A stretch of DNA of 64,000 bases from Molanna angustata. Lineage: Eukaryota > Arthropoda > Insecta > Trichoptera > Molannidae. The stretch's first letter is position 1. Every line of letters starts with the position of its first letter. Shown one piece after another: positions 38,601 through 53,600 of the stretch. The notes beneath the pieces were generated by a model. That model was not told the DNA's origin. It saw only the letters and a list, made by a program, of their open reading frames with translations, and did no database searches. Both the position numbers and the translations under genes were made by a program. The DNA lies in the NCBI GenBank assembly GCA_963576475.1, contig OY754970.1:33269619-33333618 (forward strand). Direction: 5' to 3'.

Positions 38601-41600
38601 TAAAAAAAAAAACCTATTAAATTTGACAGTCAAGTCAGGAATGAAGGTGTGAAATGGATGTTTTTCAAACTGTATATAGTCATATTAGTGGAAGCGTGTG
38701 GACAAACTAATGAATGCATGAAAAAATATGAATTTAGTAAGAAAATCTGTGTGTGATTATATTATATGGTCTTTTGATAGTTAAAAAATAAAAAAAAAAG
38801 ATATGAATCATTAAGATTGCATAAATGAAAAAGAATATCTTATTGTTTATCAAGAGAAATGGAAAGTGTACATATAGTATGTAAGATAGATAAGATTTTT
38901 TATCATATGAGAGAGAAGTGAGATAAAAGAGATATACATAAACAAAAAGATATTTTCAATACATGCAGAATGCACTTAGGTATTCTTAGCAGGATGTGAA
39001 CACAGCTGAAGGAAATAATCATAAAGTTTCATCGAAATATTGATTGCTAAAGTAAAGCAATTAATTATTTACTTGTGTGAAGCAAAGATATATTAATATC
39101 TCTTTCGTGAATCCGTTACACACATAATGTATAAAAACATTTCAAATGGACAATACAAAAGATGATCAAATCATAACAAGAGTCACGGTTAGGCATGGTT
39201 TAAGATTTTTTTACCAAATTCATGGAGTTTCACACGGACAACTTCACAAAAGAATAATCAAGACAAGGCACAAAAACCTTCAAAGGAGAGGAGATAATAA
39301 TACTCCGATAAATAAATACAAAATAAAACCACAAAACCATTTCACACCGAAGATGATTTTCCACAAATAAAAGAAATGAAAAAAAAAATGAAACCCGCTG
39401 ATGATAGGTACATTTGTTGTTTGATAGTATAGTTGTGATGATGAGTGTGCAATGTTGGCGTAATTGGCCATTGTTGCGTCGAATGTGGCGGGAGCGGTGT
39501 CGCTAGGGGTGACGTTGGAGGGGGAGGGCCGGGGGGGCAGCAAACTCACAGCCCGCAATTGAGGAACCTCGTCTGCACTTCCTGGCTCTGCGTGGAGGGC
39601 TCTCTGGAGGTCCAGCACCTACATCCGCCCCACACAATACCATGTTATACCTCCCGTACACAACACACACCTACATAATATTGGGACCAACCAAAACTGA
39701 ACACCAATCAGCATTATACATATCGCCGTTTCTTCTATGAAACTTCTTATGTGTTATTTTTTTTTAAATTAGGTTTTGTTGTCAATATGTTTGAACTGCA
39801 TATCTTCAATGTGTATTTCATTTTATCTTATGGGTAAAGAAATATTTATTTTAAACAGTTTTTTGTTTCTCGTGTAAAATTTTCTCAAGAACACATAGAG
39901 GTTTCATAGAACAAACGACCATATATTTCTCATTCCAATAAATATTCATTATAAAAGAATCTTGTTATGTATGCTGCACTGCAATACAATGATTTTGATT
40001 TTTCATTATCCCATACAATCCTATTACATAGGCTTTAAGACATAATATTATGATGTCAGTGGATTTTTTTGTGCAAAGATGTATTTTTTTTTTTACAAAT
40101 AATGCTTATTTATTGGATTCATAAAGGTATAATGTGTGGACTTTTGTTTGGCATATTAAGTTTGACTTCACGAAATAAAAGCTGAAACACTAACCACTTG
40201 AACAGTGCAAGGAGTTTATAGGTTTATACAAAAAATGTACACTCGAATTGTTGCAATTTCGTTGGTCCCAATATTATACAACATTACATTACTATAATGA
40301 ATAGTAATGTAAAAATTTCAATAACCAAAACAGTAAAATATAACTTATTCACTAACATTATACAGTCGGTAAAATTTCAAAATGCAGAAAGACATAATAT
40401 ATTGGGTATTGATTTTTTTTCACAGATTTTTTTCTAGAAAAATTAATTTAAAATAGAAAAAATCAATTTAATGGATTGACATTACTTATTTTTGATTATT
40501 TTTGTGATGTTTGTAATATATTTTTCATGTTCTTATGTGGTATTTTATATGAAATAATGAAGTGTTTCAAATAGTTTCCTAAAGAATATAAAAAAAATCT
40601 CTAGAAATCTTGATGAAATAATTTGAGTAAAAAATTTAAATAGTCATGCTTATTTTTATCTAATTTAATGAAAAACCATTGAAAATAAGCCATACAAAAG
40701 GTGTATTTATGAAAATGATTAATATTCTTCTTTTTGAGTAATATAAACATATATTTTCCAATAAAACACAAATATTTTCAATTATTGATGACATAGATTA
40801 AATATATTAAAAACTCGAAGAAGAAATTCCACTACTGGCTTAAGTAACACTTAAGCCATCTATTAAGAGGGTGACTGCTGCCAACGTACCTATTTTATCA
40901 ATTTGATACATCATTATTACTAAACTAATCATTTTGAAAAAAATAACCTAGTTAGTTTGGATATTAACAAAGAGAAATATACCTTAACTTTTTGATTATG
41001 TTCTGTATATATTCTTGTAGGAAAATAATAAGCATACCCCAATTTTAGACATTTATCTTAAATTTCTAAAAAAATATAAGGTATAGAGCAATATTTTTTT
41101 TATAAATTAAAGAAGAACAAAATACCTGGAAAAATATGATATGACGTTGCATTAATGCATCAGGTTAAGTAAATAAACCAAAAAAACTTTTATTACGCAA
41201 TGGCGCTGAATGGAAAATAAATGTTTTTTAGGTTTATTTACTAAACTTGAAGTATTAATGCAACGTCACATCATATTTTTCTAGATATTTTTGTCTTCTA
41301 TAATTAAAAAAAAATATATTACTCTACTCCTTATAGTTTATTAAAAATATATGATAAACGTTGAAAATCGGGGTATGCCATTATTTTTCTACAAGAATAT
41401 ATACAGAACATTATCAAAAAGTTAAGGTATATTTTTATTTATTAATATCCAAACTATCTAAATTATTTTTTTCAAAACGATTTGATAAGAAATAATGATG
41501 GTACATCAAATTGAAAAATAGGTACGTTGGCAGCAGTCCCCCCCTTAAGAAATTGCATTAACATTGAAAGTATTATTTTTTCCTAATATTAAATTAATAA

Positions 41601-44600
41601 TAATATTAAATTAATAATTTCCTAATATTAAATCTTAGCTGTGAGGCACCGGCTTAGAATAGTGCTTCCACTCTTTTCTATTATTGTTTTCGAGTGTCCC
41701 GTAAGAGCCGGGTAATCGAAAATACAACAGGCAACAATAACATCTCACATAGTTCAGCAATGAGGTTCACCACCCATTCTGAATGAAGTGCCTTTTAGGT
41801 GAGACGAGACTGGTGTGTGGGTATACACAGATGTGTTGTGCTCCCTTTTATAAGGCAATCACACCCGCACACCTTTCGCTGGTTACCCCACTTTGTGGGA
41901 TATGCCGTGATGGTATGTATGTATGTAATATTAAATTAATCTTGCCAATTTTTAATAATATTGTGTTTTTGACGTATGGATTTCAACAACAGTCTTGTAA
42001 AACTATTGTTTGATTCAATAAACAGTTAAAAGCCTACTACATTGAAAACTTTTTCACATGTAAAAACAGATACAGAGTCAAGTAGGATACAACATTGTGA
42101 TACACTTATTCCAAAGAGATGTGCAAATAACAAAAGATGTAATGAGACTTTGAGAATTTGACAAGAGTACATACTCCAATGATATAATACTATTTAATAC
42201 TTTGTAGTTAAATGTGCAATGGCAGTCATGCCCGGTGTAAAGGGAATTTTAGAGAGGCACAGTTACATCGAATCAAACCTTGGGTAACAATCAACATAAG
42301 TACATCTAATGTGCCATCCAGGTAACATCACCGTGATCTTAAAATTATATTCCAGGATTCTAAATTACATAATCTAGTAGCAGCGGGAGGATACTTTTTC
42401 ATTTTGTATCACCTTAATACAGTATAAGGAAAGACTATGAGAATTTAGGTACATACATGTCCTATAATTCAAAAAATTCCAAGAGAACTCGTACCTAATT
42501 GATGGCTTATCAAAATAAAGTCATTTTTAATATTGGTGAACTGAAATTGTCTGATTCTTGACAGAAATTATACTTTATGGTTTGGTAGAAGACAGTTATT
42601 GTATTATCAATACTAACAATCTTCTAGAATCAATGTACTGGTCTCCAACATAAACTATAATATATAGTTTGTTGTCTCTTAGTATAATTAAATATGAATA
42701 CCATCAACTGAAAATACACAATACTCGTGTGACAAAAAAAAATCTTTACTGTATCTTTCATAATACTTGCTATCAATTTATTTTAAATAAGCAATTCCAC
42801 AACAAATTATTAATCAATATTTGTGAAATTTTTCTATTCGTCAATATAAAATTTTTGTAACTTTAATAAACACATGAAAAATTCTACTCCAAGAATTACT
42901 AAAATTAGTGTTATGTTTAAAGAATATGTAATAAAGACAAATATATAAACTAAATTAGATATTTCAATTTGACCACAAAATATAATGATATTTCATTATA
43001 AAAAATACAGTTAAACTCAATCATCAATCATTTGACTTGTGCACTGAAACAACATTTAATTTACACAAAAGTGATTACAAAAACATTATAACATAAAAGA
43101 CTAAATCCTATAAAACTCAGGGCAATGAAAATATTACACTGAGATACCATAGGGTAATGAAAATATTTCAGAGAGTTAACCAAAGAGCAGCAACGAGTAT
43201 AAATGATTTGGCATTGAAATTATTTAAGTAGTCATTTCAGCTTGGTAAATAAATGAATTCATCAAATGTGGGTATATCTAGTGATATCACAGAGGTTTCA
43301 ATTTCGTCGTTGCTTTGAGAGAAAATGAATTTCATTGAACACATTAAAATGATTTCACTAATATGAAGAAAACATAACATATGGGTAAACTAATAAACTA
43401 CATTATCCTATACTGGTATTAAAAAATATTCCATTACCCCATCAACAGGATTTAGGCTACTGACTTACAAATTAAAATAAATAATAACACATATAGGAGT
43501 GTAAACAACATTTAAATAAATTTGATGAACAGTGTTTTTTTTTAAATTGAGTCATGTGTCACAATCAAGAAAATCATAAGCTTAAATAAAAAACTTGAAA
43601 ACTTGTATAGTTATCGGCAAATATCTACATATTTAGTAGGAGAGGGGGGTAGTTAGCATAGATACCAACCAAGCGAAAAACCCAAAATTGAGCTGTGCGC
43701 ATGATCATTCGAGATATTTTTTGATAACTCTCTACATTGTTTTCAATAAATATGTAATAAATTTTTGTTAGAAAAATAAAGAAGAAACAGAACAGAATAG
43801 AAGATATAAAAATATAATATTTTCTTAGAATACTTGAACAAAAAACAACCTTAGTTCTTCATTTTCCACTCAGCCCTATCCAAATGATGTTTTAAATTAA
43901 GATGAGATAAAAATTTTTTCCTAATTTTATTAGACTGCATCTCAAACTCAAATAATGGTAGTTCCGAATCACATCCATTGTGATTATGAGAATCATGAAT
44001 TTTGTCAATAATTCATCTTTCAAATTACAAAACATAATATAAAATTTAGGAATAATATTTCCAAAAATTACTTGCGCATACATCTCAAATTTGTGAATAA
44101 ATAAGGTCAATAATAAGGTCTAAATATAATAAGGTCAGAGGTAAGTTGATTTGTTCTTGTATATCCCATTATCAGCAAAGATTAGTTAACATATTTGATC
44201 GAAGATAAACACTGATATGGAGCTGAAGCGTACAGTTCTCTGATTCAGAAGGGCTAATTGAGAAACTAGACAGTAAAACATTTGAGATAAAATTAATAAG
44301 GACGAGCTGTGCGTGAAAGTCATTTGACATAAATTGTGAAAATATTAACACTAAATAAAATTAAAACTTATTAAATTTATAATTATATTCACATAGTACT
44401 GAATATAATTAATCAAAATTGTATTCTTTGAAAATAATCACGCAGGTAAAGTATAATTTTATTTGCCTTTGCAGTAATCTTCATTGTAGAACTTGTTGAA
44501 CGGTAACATTTTCATTCAGTATTAACTTTGTATTAACATAGTGTTATGAAACTAAATTTCATTAGATCTAACAATACCGCGATAAAATCTATTGTACTTC

Positions 44601-47600
44601 AAAACAACACACAAATACATATTACAATCATTTTGTGAAGCAATTATAATTATAATATTGAATGAGTTCTAAACATAAAAAAGGGTTTGAAATAAGATTA
44701 AAATATGTAGTGACACCCATATCATCAGTAAGTTTTTTAATAACCTAAAATCAAAACAAAAAAAAAATAATAATTAAAACTAAAGAAACACTTTCTATTG
44801 ATACACCAACACTTCAAGGCAAAAATTATTAAATGTAAACTAAAATCCCTTCACCCATATTTATTTTTACAATTTATTTACACAATAGATATATATCATG
44901 TGTTAACTAAATATGCATTGATTTAAAGCTTTACTTTAATAAACAAGTTCTACATATGTATGTAAATAGCTATTAAGAAATGCCAATTAATATTTGTACT
45001 AATTATGAAATATTTTCAAACAATACGAGGTATAAAAACCTATGCCAAGAAAATTTGGCTCAATCAATAGAAATTAAATTTCAGAAGAGACACAGGAACA
45101 TTTGTACAAAGAAGAGAAGAATCAAGGGGAGTAAAGAATGAAAAAAGAACGGAAAAAATTTGAATGCACATAGACAAAAATAATCTAGGATGCAACATCG
45201 ACCCATGCTTTTAGTGTTGTAAAACAACATCAAACAAGTATTTCATAAAGGCGGGAAATTTAGAATATACTACACAATTTCATTGTAATATCAATGCATT
45301 GTAATCTTTTTGCATAGATATTTCAAATGGTTTTCTACATACCAATTAATCTATACAGATTAATGTGCTTATTTTAGATGTTCAAACATTTGGGATTGAA
45401 ATTTAAAATAAACACAATGGGCCTGAGTCAAATCGTAAATGCTGTTCGCTTTCGCAAAGTGCTAATTTTTTTGTATGGGATTTGATATTTGTTGTTGTAG
45501 AAAAACTTTCTAAAACAAACGTATAATTCCTTACAAAAAAATACGCTTTGCAAAAGCAAATAGCGTTTACAATTTGACTCAAGGGGCATGTCAAGGAAAC
45601 AATGTATAGATAATGAATATTATGCATGTTATAGAAAAATATATATATATATTTTTTTAATAAATATTTTTCATTGTGTATATTCAAAATTTAGGCCTTT
45701 AGAGAACATTAAATATGTAACATCCAATTAAAACGAGCACATTGGGTAGTTGCAGAAGAGGATTTTGTCAATTTTGTACAGTGATGTGACTTTTGAGTGA
45801 AATAATCTGTAGGACTATAATTAATTTATGTATTTTGCATTGTGTGCAAGTGAAGATTAATGATTATAATAATACATAATAAATATAACACAGTCCTCTA
45901 AAGGAACTTTCATCAAATAACATTATAAATAATAAAATTACTAAAAGCCATCTTTTCAAGATCTATTTTGTGATATTTCATAATATAAGACTTTCAACAG
46001 ATTAAAAAAAACTACCTAAATATAAATTTAAATATGTTGATTATAATCAAATATATTGAAACAAAAATGTATAGAATAAATATTATGTATACACTGTTTG
46101 AGAGATAAAATAATTGTATAGTTAAAATATTTTTTTATAAGGTTACTTATATAGTAAATAACTGATTATGAATTATTTCAAACTTTATCCCAAAGTAAGC
46201 AATTAACCCAAACAATAATAATTGTTAAAATCCAATAATGAACACATTATTTCTACTATCATTATCATGTATTTCACAAAGACAATCTAAGTACAACTAA
46301 TATTAACCTATTTATTTTACATTCTGAAACATATAAACACACATTGAATTAACCATCAAAGTAAAACTTATTTAAAAAAAACACGACAGCACACACGCCT
46401 CATTACAAAAAAAAAACATTTCTTTGTACTAATAATAACATTTAAAACAACTAAATTGAATATTAATACATATTATGTACAAAAATAAAATACAATCTTT
46501 CATAATAGACCCCCATACATGGGGGTATAATAGCCCCCATAATACTATTTTAATTTTAAGTTTCTGTGTCACTTTTTTAGGGTGTCTGCAAACTAAAACT
46601 GCAATACTGAACAAAGATACATACATATTGATACAATGTGTATGTATAATTTATTTGATATTTCCGGGAATCTAGCTAATAATAAAAACATAAACTGCTC
46701 TTTGACTAGTTTCGGTGTAAAAATAGGATGTCGGTATAAAATAAAACTATCGTTGTAGCCAATTTTTAATCACCGTCTATTTCCAATGAAGATTTTCAAT
46801 AGCATTCATCAATATAGATTTAAACTCCTCAAGTATGTTTCATAATTAATGAAACATACAGTTTACAGACACCTTAACAATAATAGTAAACTTAACAAAA
46901 TATGACTACAATGTCATTCAATAATAATATGAAAAGTACAAATAAACAGCAGTGATGAAGTCACCCGTTTAAAATATAATGTGATAAATAAAAATTTACC
47001 TTTCTGGCCGCATTAGCTTTGAGATCCTGCGGTGAAGCGGCCATGTTAGAGAAAGGCACATCCACATTGAACTTGATGGAATGGAGAAGTTGAACAACAA
47101 CATTGGAAACATTCTTGAAAGAAAGTTTCCTTTTTGCTGCACTTCCCACAGCGTTACCTCCAAGACACATCTGACACACAAAGAACAAAACAATTATGAA
47201 ATAGACTGATAGGTATATCATAAACCAAGATCATATACAGGAGAGCGGTCACAGATCAGATGTTTCTTTTCAAAATTATTAACTCTAAAGTTGACTGTCT
47301 AGATTTATTAAATAAAATTAATTTCCATGCGCCGTTGTGAAATGGCAGATCGACCGACTTGTTCTACGTTCCTCAAAGCAACACCAATTCAAATCAAAAC
47401 GAATTTATCAAAAGGGCATGTCATTTTTATAATGTCAGTCTCTCGGGCAGTATCCCACATTCTGATGTATTCACTGCTAGTCATGATTGCTACAAGAATT
47501 CTTAATATAGATGTATAGCAGCGTAAACCTGTGTATTGTTAAAGAATTTAATTTGTGTAATTATTTTGATTTTTGTTTTTATCTAGTAGATTTTAATTAA

Positions 47601-50600
47601 AATTTGTATTAGTGTCTTATTTCGACAGTAGGTATTTTATTCTTTATTCACTCTTCTTCTATGTCATCTGAATTTTTTTTGTATTAATGTTGGAATGACA
47701 ATATAATAAGCTATAATAATAAATTACTTTTCTTCTTCGTGGTGGCGGTACAATAAAATAAGTAGTAACACTATGGTCCCTCAGGTAAGCGTTTCTAGAA
47801 GCTCCTTGTCCAGCCTCAACTTCATATGTCCCTCCCAGATACTCGAGAGTCGCCTGTGTTATATGCACTCGCCTAAATTATTATATCAAAACATAAATCA
47901 AAAGATTATTACAGGTACACATCTCATTAATGTAAATTCATACGATAAACATAATGATCACATGTGTTCTGATTTACTATGGAATTTGTCTATATATTCA
48001 TTTATCTGTTTATAAAAAAATATACAATGTAATACATGAAATTAGATACATATTAACAAAAGCACATAAGGAGGTAATTAAGGAAACAGTTAAATCAAAA
48101 CATCTACACCATCTGTTTTAGAACATTTTTTTTACATTCATTTGAAAATACAAATAATAATAAAATACAGATGCCGCCAAACTTCTTGAACCTTTTAATC
48201 ATGAAGTGGAGCGATTTGCACGTATACCAACCAATCATAAAAACACAAATTTGAGCCCTGCGCGTCCACATGACCAGTTCAAGAAGTTTGCCCCTAATTA
48301 TCCCAAGATTAATTTTTGGCATATTGATTGACAAATTGAAAATAACAATGTTTTTATTTCATACATGTGAACCAGTAACCAGTTAGTATTTGCGAACATT
48401 CCTTTTAAAACTCACAAAACTCCTAATACTTAAGAGGAATAATTTAAGATATTCCTCAGCTTATGTATGAAATATTGTTTGTCCTTTATTGGCAGTCATT
48501 TTAAATGTTGTCTCTTGTTTGTTCCTCTTTCACCTTGTTGATTTATTATGTTTTATCAATTGTCTTTGTTTGTGCAGTAAAATTCTTTCGGTATGACATA
48601 TTTTGTTTCTTTTCGCATATATTTTCTTTAATTTTTTCATGAATGATAAAAATATGCTGCTTTGTAAAGAAACACCACATAATATGCTAATATATTCTAC
48701 AAAATTATTTGAATCTTTGCACCACTACATGAATGTGTCTACTAATCAAATCTCTTTATCTATTGTATTGTTAATTGAACTTGTTAAACAAATTGACTAT
48801 ACTATAAAAGTGATGAATAAATGTTCACCCGGGTTCTCCTCCAGCTTCCATGTTGTTAGCGAGAGTAACATCATTACTCCAAACATCATACTGCCATTTT
48901 CTCAACCCCAAAACTCCACACAAGACTCGACCCGAGTGAATGCCAACACGCATGTTCAGCTGGACATCTGTTGCTTCAACAACCGAACTAGAATATACAA
49001 ATAGACATTTAAAATTTTACATATTCTATACGATTTCACCATTCTATAAATAAATTAGATATTTTAAAGTGAAAATAATGAAATTTTTTAATTTCATATA
49101 CGCAAACATTGGATTTTTTTTGACAAACTTTTTAACATCTCAATTGACGGTGCAAGAACACTGTCAGCTTATTTATAAGGACTGTTGCATTCATTGTTTA
49201 CAAATAAACCAATTTCACAATATATGGCATTACAAAAAGGTTTCTTTGTTACCTCATAGATGGCAATAGTAATAATGTCTTATTTACAGGTGATCTGTTT
49301 CTCATTATTCAAATATATAGAACTATCAAAAAATTGCCGATAAGGGAACTCAATAAAAGGGCATAATTGGTGAATAATGTAAACCAACCAATGACAGGTC
49401 GTAAGCCGTGGAGATGCCTTGAGTTCCTGGTTCGTCTATAATATTCCAACATCGTCTCTATTGGGACGAAGTTTGTTTGTTCGAAGTTTATTAAGTTTGT
49501 CAAAAAAATATGATAATAATGATACAATTCCCAAAAAATTGCCTATAATTAAGAATAAGATTGAGATTATAACAACCTATTTATTGACAAGTTTAGAAAT
49601 ACTGACTGGATTAAATTGTAATGTCTTAAATTTTGCTGATGACCTAAGTTTGAATCCAAGTATTAGGACTGTAAATGGTGAAAGAAATTACTACTTGGCA
49701 ATCAATTCATCAAGAATACAATTGTATACCTACTACATGTCTGCTTTTATAAAATGAAAATTATTTTATGTTGGTAAATAATTATTACAAACTGAATAAG
49801 TTTCCTTTAATAATATGTTATGAAAATAATATTGCATTAAATTTAAATAAATAATTACAATACACAACATTATAATTTATAACTAAAGTTAATTCATTGG
49901 TCCGTAAATTATATATTCATAAACAAAACAAATAATGTTTTCCATGGAAATGAACATTAATGAAAGCATCAATCGTTTAGAGTAATTTAATTATATTTTC
50001 CCTTTCATCGGACATTAAATCATATAATTGAATTAACCCTCAACATTAACTCTTGGCAAAATTATTAATCACGGACTGATAACATTAAATTTTAGATCCT
50101 ATTTCTTCTGACTGATGATAAATTTTCATTAGTTGAGCACAAAATTGTGATATAAAATGAGAATGAATAAGTAACGAGAAAATTATGAAAGAAGCTAGTT
50201 CATGAATGAGAAGGACGAAATTTTACTAAACTTATTAATTATGGATAATATTGAAATTATCCATTAGGTACTTATATCACTGTATGAGCTATGGGAACCA
50301 GTATAAAATTTTACTGACAAATTTAATTTCAGAATGGTGTGAAGGTCAAAAATTATATATTATATTGATTTGATAAATGAATTTCGGATTTAGTTTTGAA
50401 TTTCTCCTATAGAATATGTATGATCCATTATTTTCTTCAAAAGGAACATTTATCAAGAATTAATTTACATTTATCAAGAATAGAAAATTATAAATAAATA
50501 TACAATATGATAATATTTCTATGACTTACGCAATAGCATCAATCATGTCAAGTCCCATTTCCACACAACATTTGGCATGATCAGACCTTGGTTCTGGTAA

Positions 50601-53600
50601 ACCCGATACACAATAATAACAATCACCCAAGATCTTTATTCTGAGGCAATGGTTGTCCTGAAAATAAAACCAAAATAGAAATTTGAGCACAAATTTTAAT
50701 GTATAATATTACGTGAATCAATAATACCAAAAAAACAATCAAATTAAAACAAAATACACAACTTGAAAAATGAATAAGAGTCGAGATAGATTTACAACAA
50801 AAAACTACATGTTTTGAGAATTCAAAAAGAATTCAAATAAAATGAGAAAAAAATATTATACTTACGTTAGCCAATTGATCGAACCTACCGAAGAGTTCAT
50901 TTAATAATCTAACTAATTCTTGTGCACTACACTGTGATGCAAGGACGGTAAACCCAACAATGTCTGCAAATAAAATGCTGAAAAAAAAGGAATGTTGATA
51001 TACAGGTAGGTATAAGTATTATTACTTGCTAAAATTATCCATTGCATTTTTTTTATAAAAACAAAATATTAGTTTAGAAGTTAAAATAGCAATTTCAAAA
51101 GCCTATGAAATTAATAATTTTTTTGGTTGATTTCAATAAATAATTATGAAAACATAGATTAAAAAAGAAAATTATTTCATTAACTATCAAACTTCATATT
51201 TTAATTCAAAAGGATATGGTTCTATATAATAAAAAAAACTCTGAAAAAATAAGGAGTACCTAATTTTTATTACATTTAATACGGAAATTATAGTATATGA
51301 GAAGTATCAAAAAGTTGACAAAATTTATACGGAATTAAATTGGAATTCAGATTCTCAAATTTTAACTCTAAAATTGTTAAAATATAACTAGCCACCACCT
51401 CGGAACAGGTTTGGCGTAGTGATGTGATATAAACAAAAAATAATGTTTTTAATAAATTTATGGAGAAATATTTATTATATTTTTTACAAAGATATATTAC
51501 TTTTTAAAAAATTGGCAACCCAAAAATAACATCACTTTTTTAAGAGTAACAAATTTAATATAAAGGTTTTTTGAAAAGACAGTATTGATGTGTTACGAAC
51601 TTTAGATTTAAATAACTGCCAATCAAAACATTTTCAACTGGTTTTATGTTTCTTGATCAAACTATTTTGTAGTGTAATAAAGATAATATACATGTACCTG
51701 ACTTGTTCGTGTTTTTGAATATAAATTTTATGAAATTGTCCCTCAACTGGCGATATTATATCATTTTTCATTTCCATAGCAACATGTTGAGGTAACACTG
51801 ATAGTAACAAACGTTCCTGTAATTAAAATAAATAAATTAAATCAATTGCAAAAGAAATTCTAATATTGAATTTGGTTAATTATTTTTATTGGAGATTGGC
51901 CCCACGTTGGGCGCCATTGACGTAATCGCAAAATCTTAAAGTGACATTGATTATGATATTGATATTAAAATTTCTAAATTATAAAAAGTAAATACCATGC
52001 AGTAATTAAAATCAACTTATAATATTATCAAACAAGTTCCATGTGTTGATATAAAAAGTTATTGCTAACGACTTATGGCAGATGTACACACAATTGTGCT
52101 GATATTGATCATAAAATGACATAAACATTATCTTTGAATCAAGCACAAACATCACATAATTAATGTATGATGCTTACAGTAATTAAAATTTATTTTGTAA
52201 ACAATAATCAATCTGTGTAAATTACATACATTAAAAAAGAAATAATATTTAAAAGTAATGATCATGTTGAAACAGATTTTATTTATCTTACAACAACAGA
52301 GGAGAGAAACCACAATTAACTGACATAGTAAAAACCAAGGAAAAAAACATTAAAAGATTTATATACTTTTAAGGTGAGTTAATTTATTGGTCATTCTTAT
52401 GTTTAAAACATAAAATTCTTTATAGTATACAATTAAGTGGCATTAAAATAATTTAAATGTTATTTATTGGGTAACGATTATATATAAATTATTATTTTTC
52501 ATTTAAATAAATAATAGGTATCTAAAATTGCCTTACTGTAGAAAACTAAATTGAAAACATCATAGATATGGGATAATATAAGCAAAAAAATCAATTCAAG
52601 TTCAAACCTTAAGGGGGGGGGGACTGCTGCCGACGTACCTATTTTTGGGACTGCTGCCAACGTACCTATTTTTGGGACTGCTGCCAACGTACCTATTTTT
52701 CAATTTGATATATCATCATTATTTCTTATCCAATCGTTTTGAAAAAAATTATTTAGATAGTTTGGGTATTCATAAAGAAAAATATATCTTTACTTTTTGA
52801 TAATGTTCTGTATAAATTCATGTAGAAAAATAATGGCATACCCCGATTTTATTTTTATTTATTTTATTTTATTAAAAGGGTACATCGACAGACATCCAGC
52901 TCACAATTCTCACAAAAAGAAAAGAATATTGGTTATTACTATGAGTGCTGGACGTCCAATTATGGATGCACACAAAATTACATGAGCTCTCACTCAATCA
53001 CGCACGCAAGTTACATAAATTAGAAATAATTCGGCTACAAAAGTTAAGTAAAAAAAGAAGAAGAAAAAAATAGTTACACAATTTAAGAAAAAAAAAGTTA
53101 TAAAAGTTACATAAGTAGAAACAAAAAAACAGGCACATAAGAAGTCAAAAAAAGTCATAAAAGTTAGAGAAAAGACAAAATAGCGTAAATTAAAGAAGAC
53201 AAAAATATCTAGAAAAAAATGATGTGACATTGCATTAATGCTTCAGGTTTAGCAAATAAACCTAAAAAACATTTATTTTCCTTACAGCGCCATTGCGAAA
53301 TAAAAGTTTTTTTGGTTTATTAAGTTAACCTGATGCAACGTTACATCGTATTTTTCCAGATACTTTGATCTTCTTTAATTTATAAAAAAATATAATGCTC
53401 TAATTCGTTTTGTAGTACCTAATGATGCAAATTCAAATTGAAAAAATAGGATGGCAGCAGTCACCCTCTTAATCTAAAGTTACATTTTTGATGATTGACG
53501 GCAAAAATTATCAATTAGCAACTTATGACAAATTTAAACGCGATTTGAAAAATATATTTTTCTTCTTTATTCCCAAGTAAGTTCAACTACTTCATATTTT

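Noticed and set aside
48603..49004. 133-codon plus-strand frame
   Set aside because: Antisense shadow of the conserved cyclase exon at 48829-48987.
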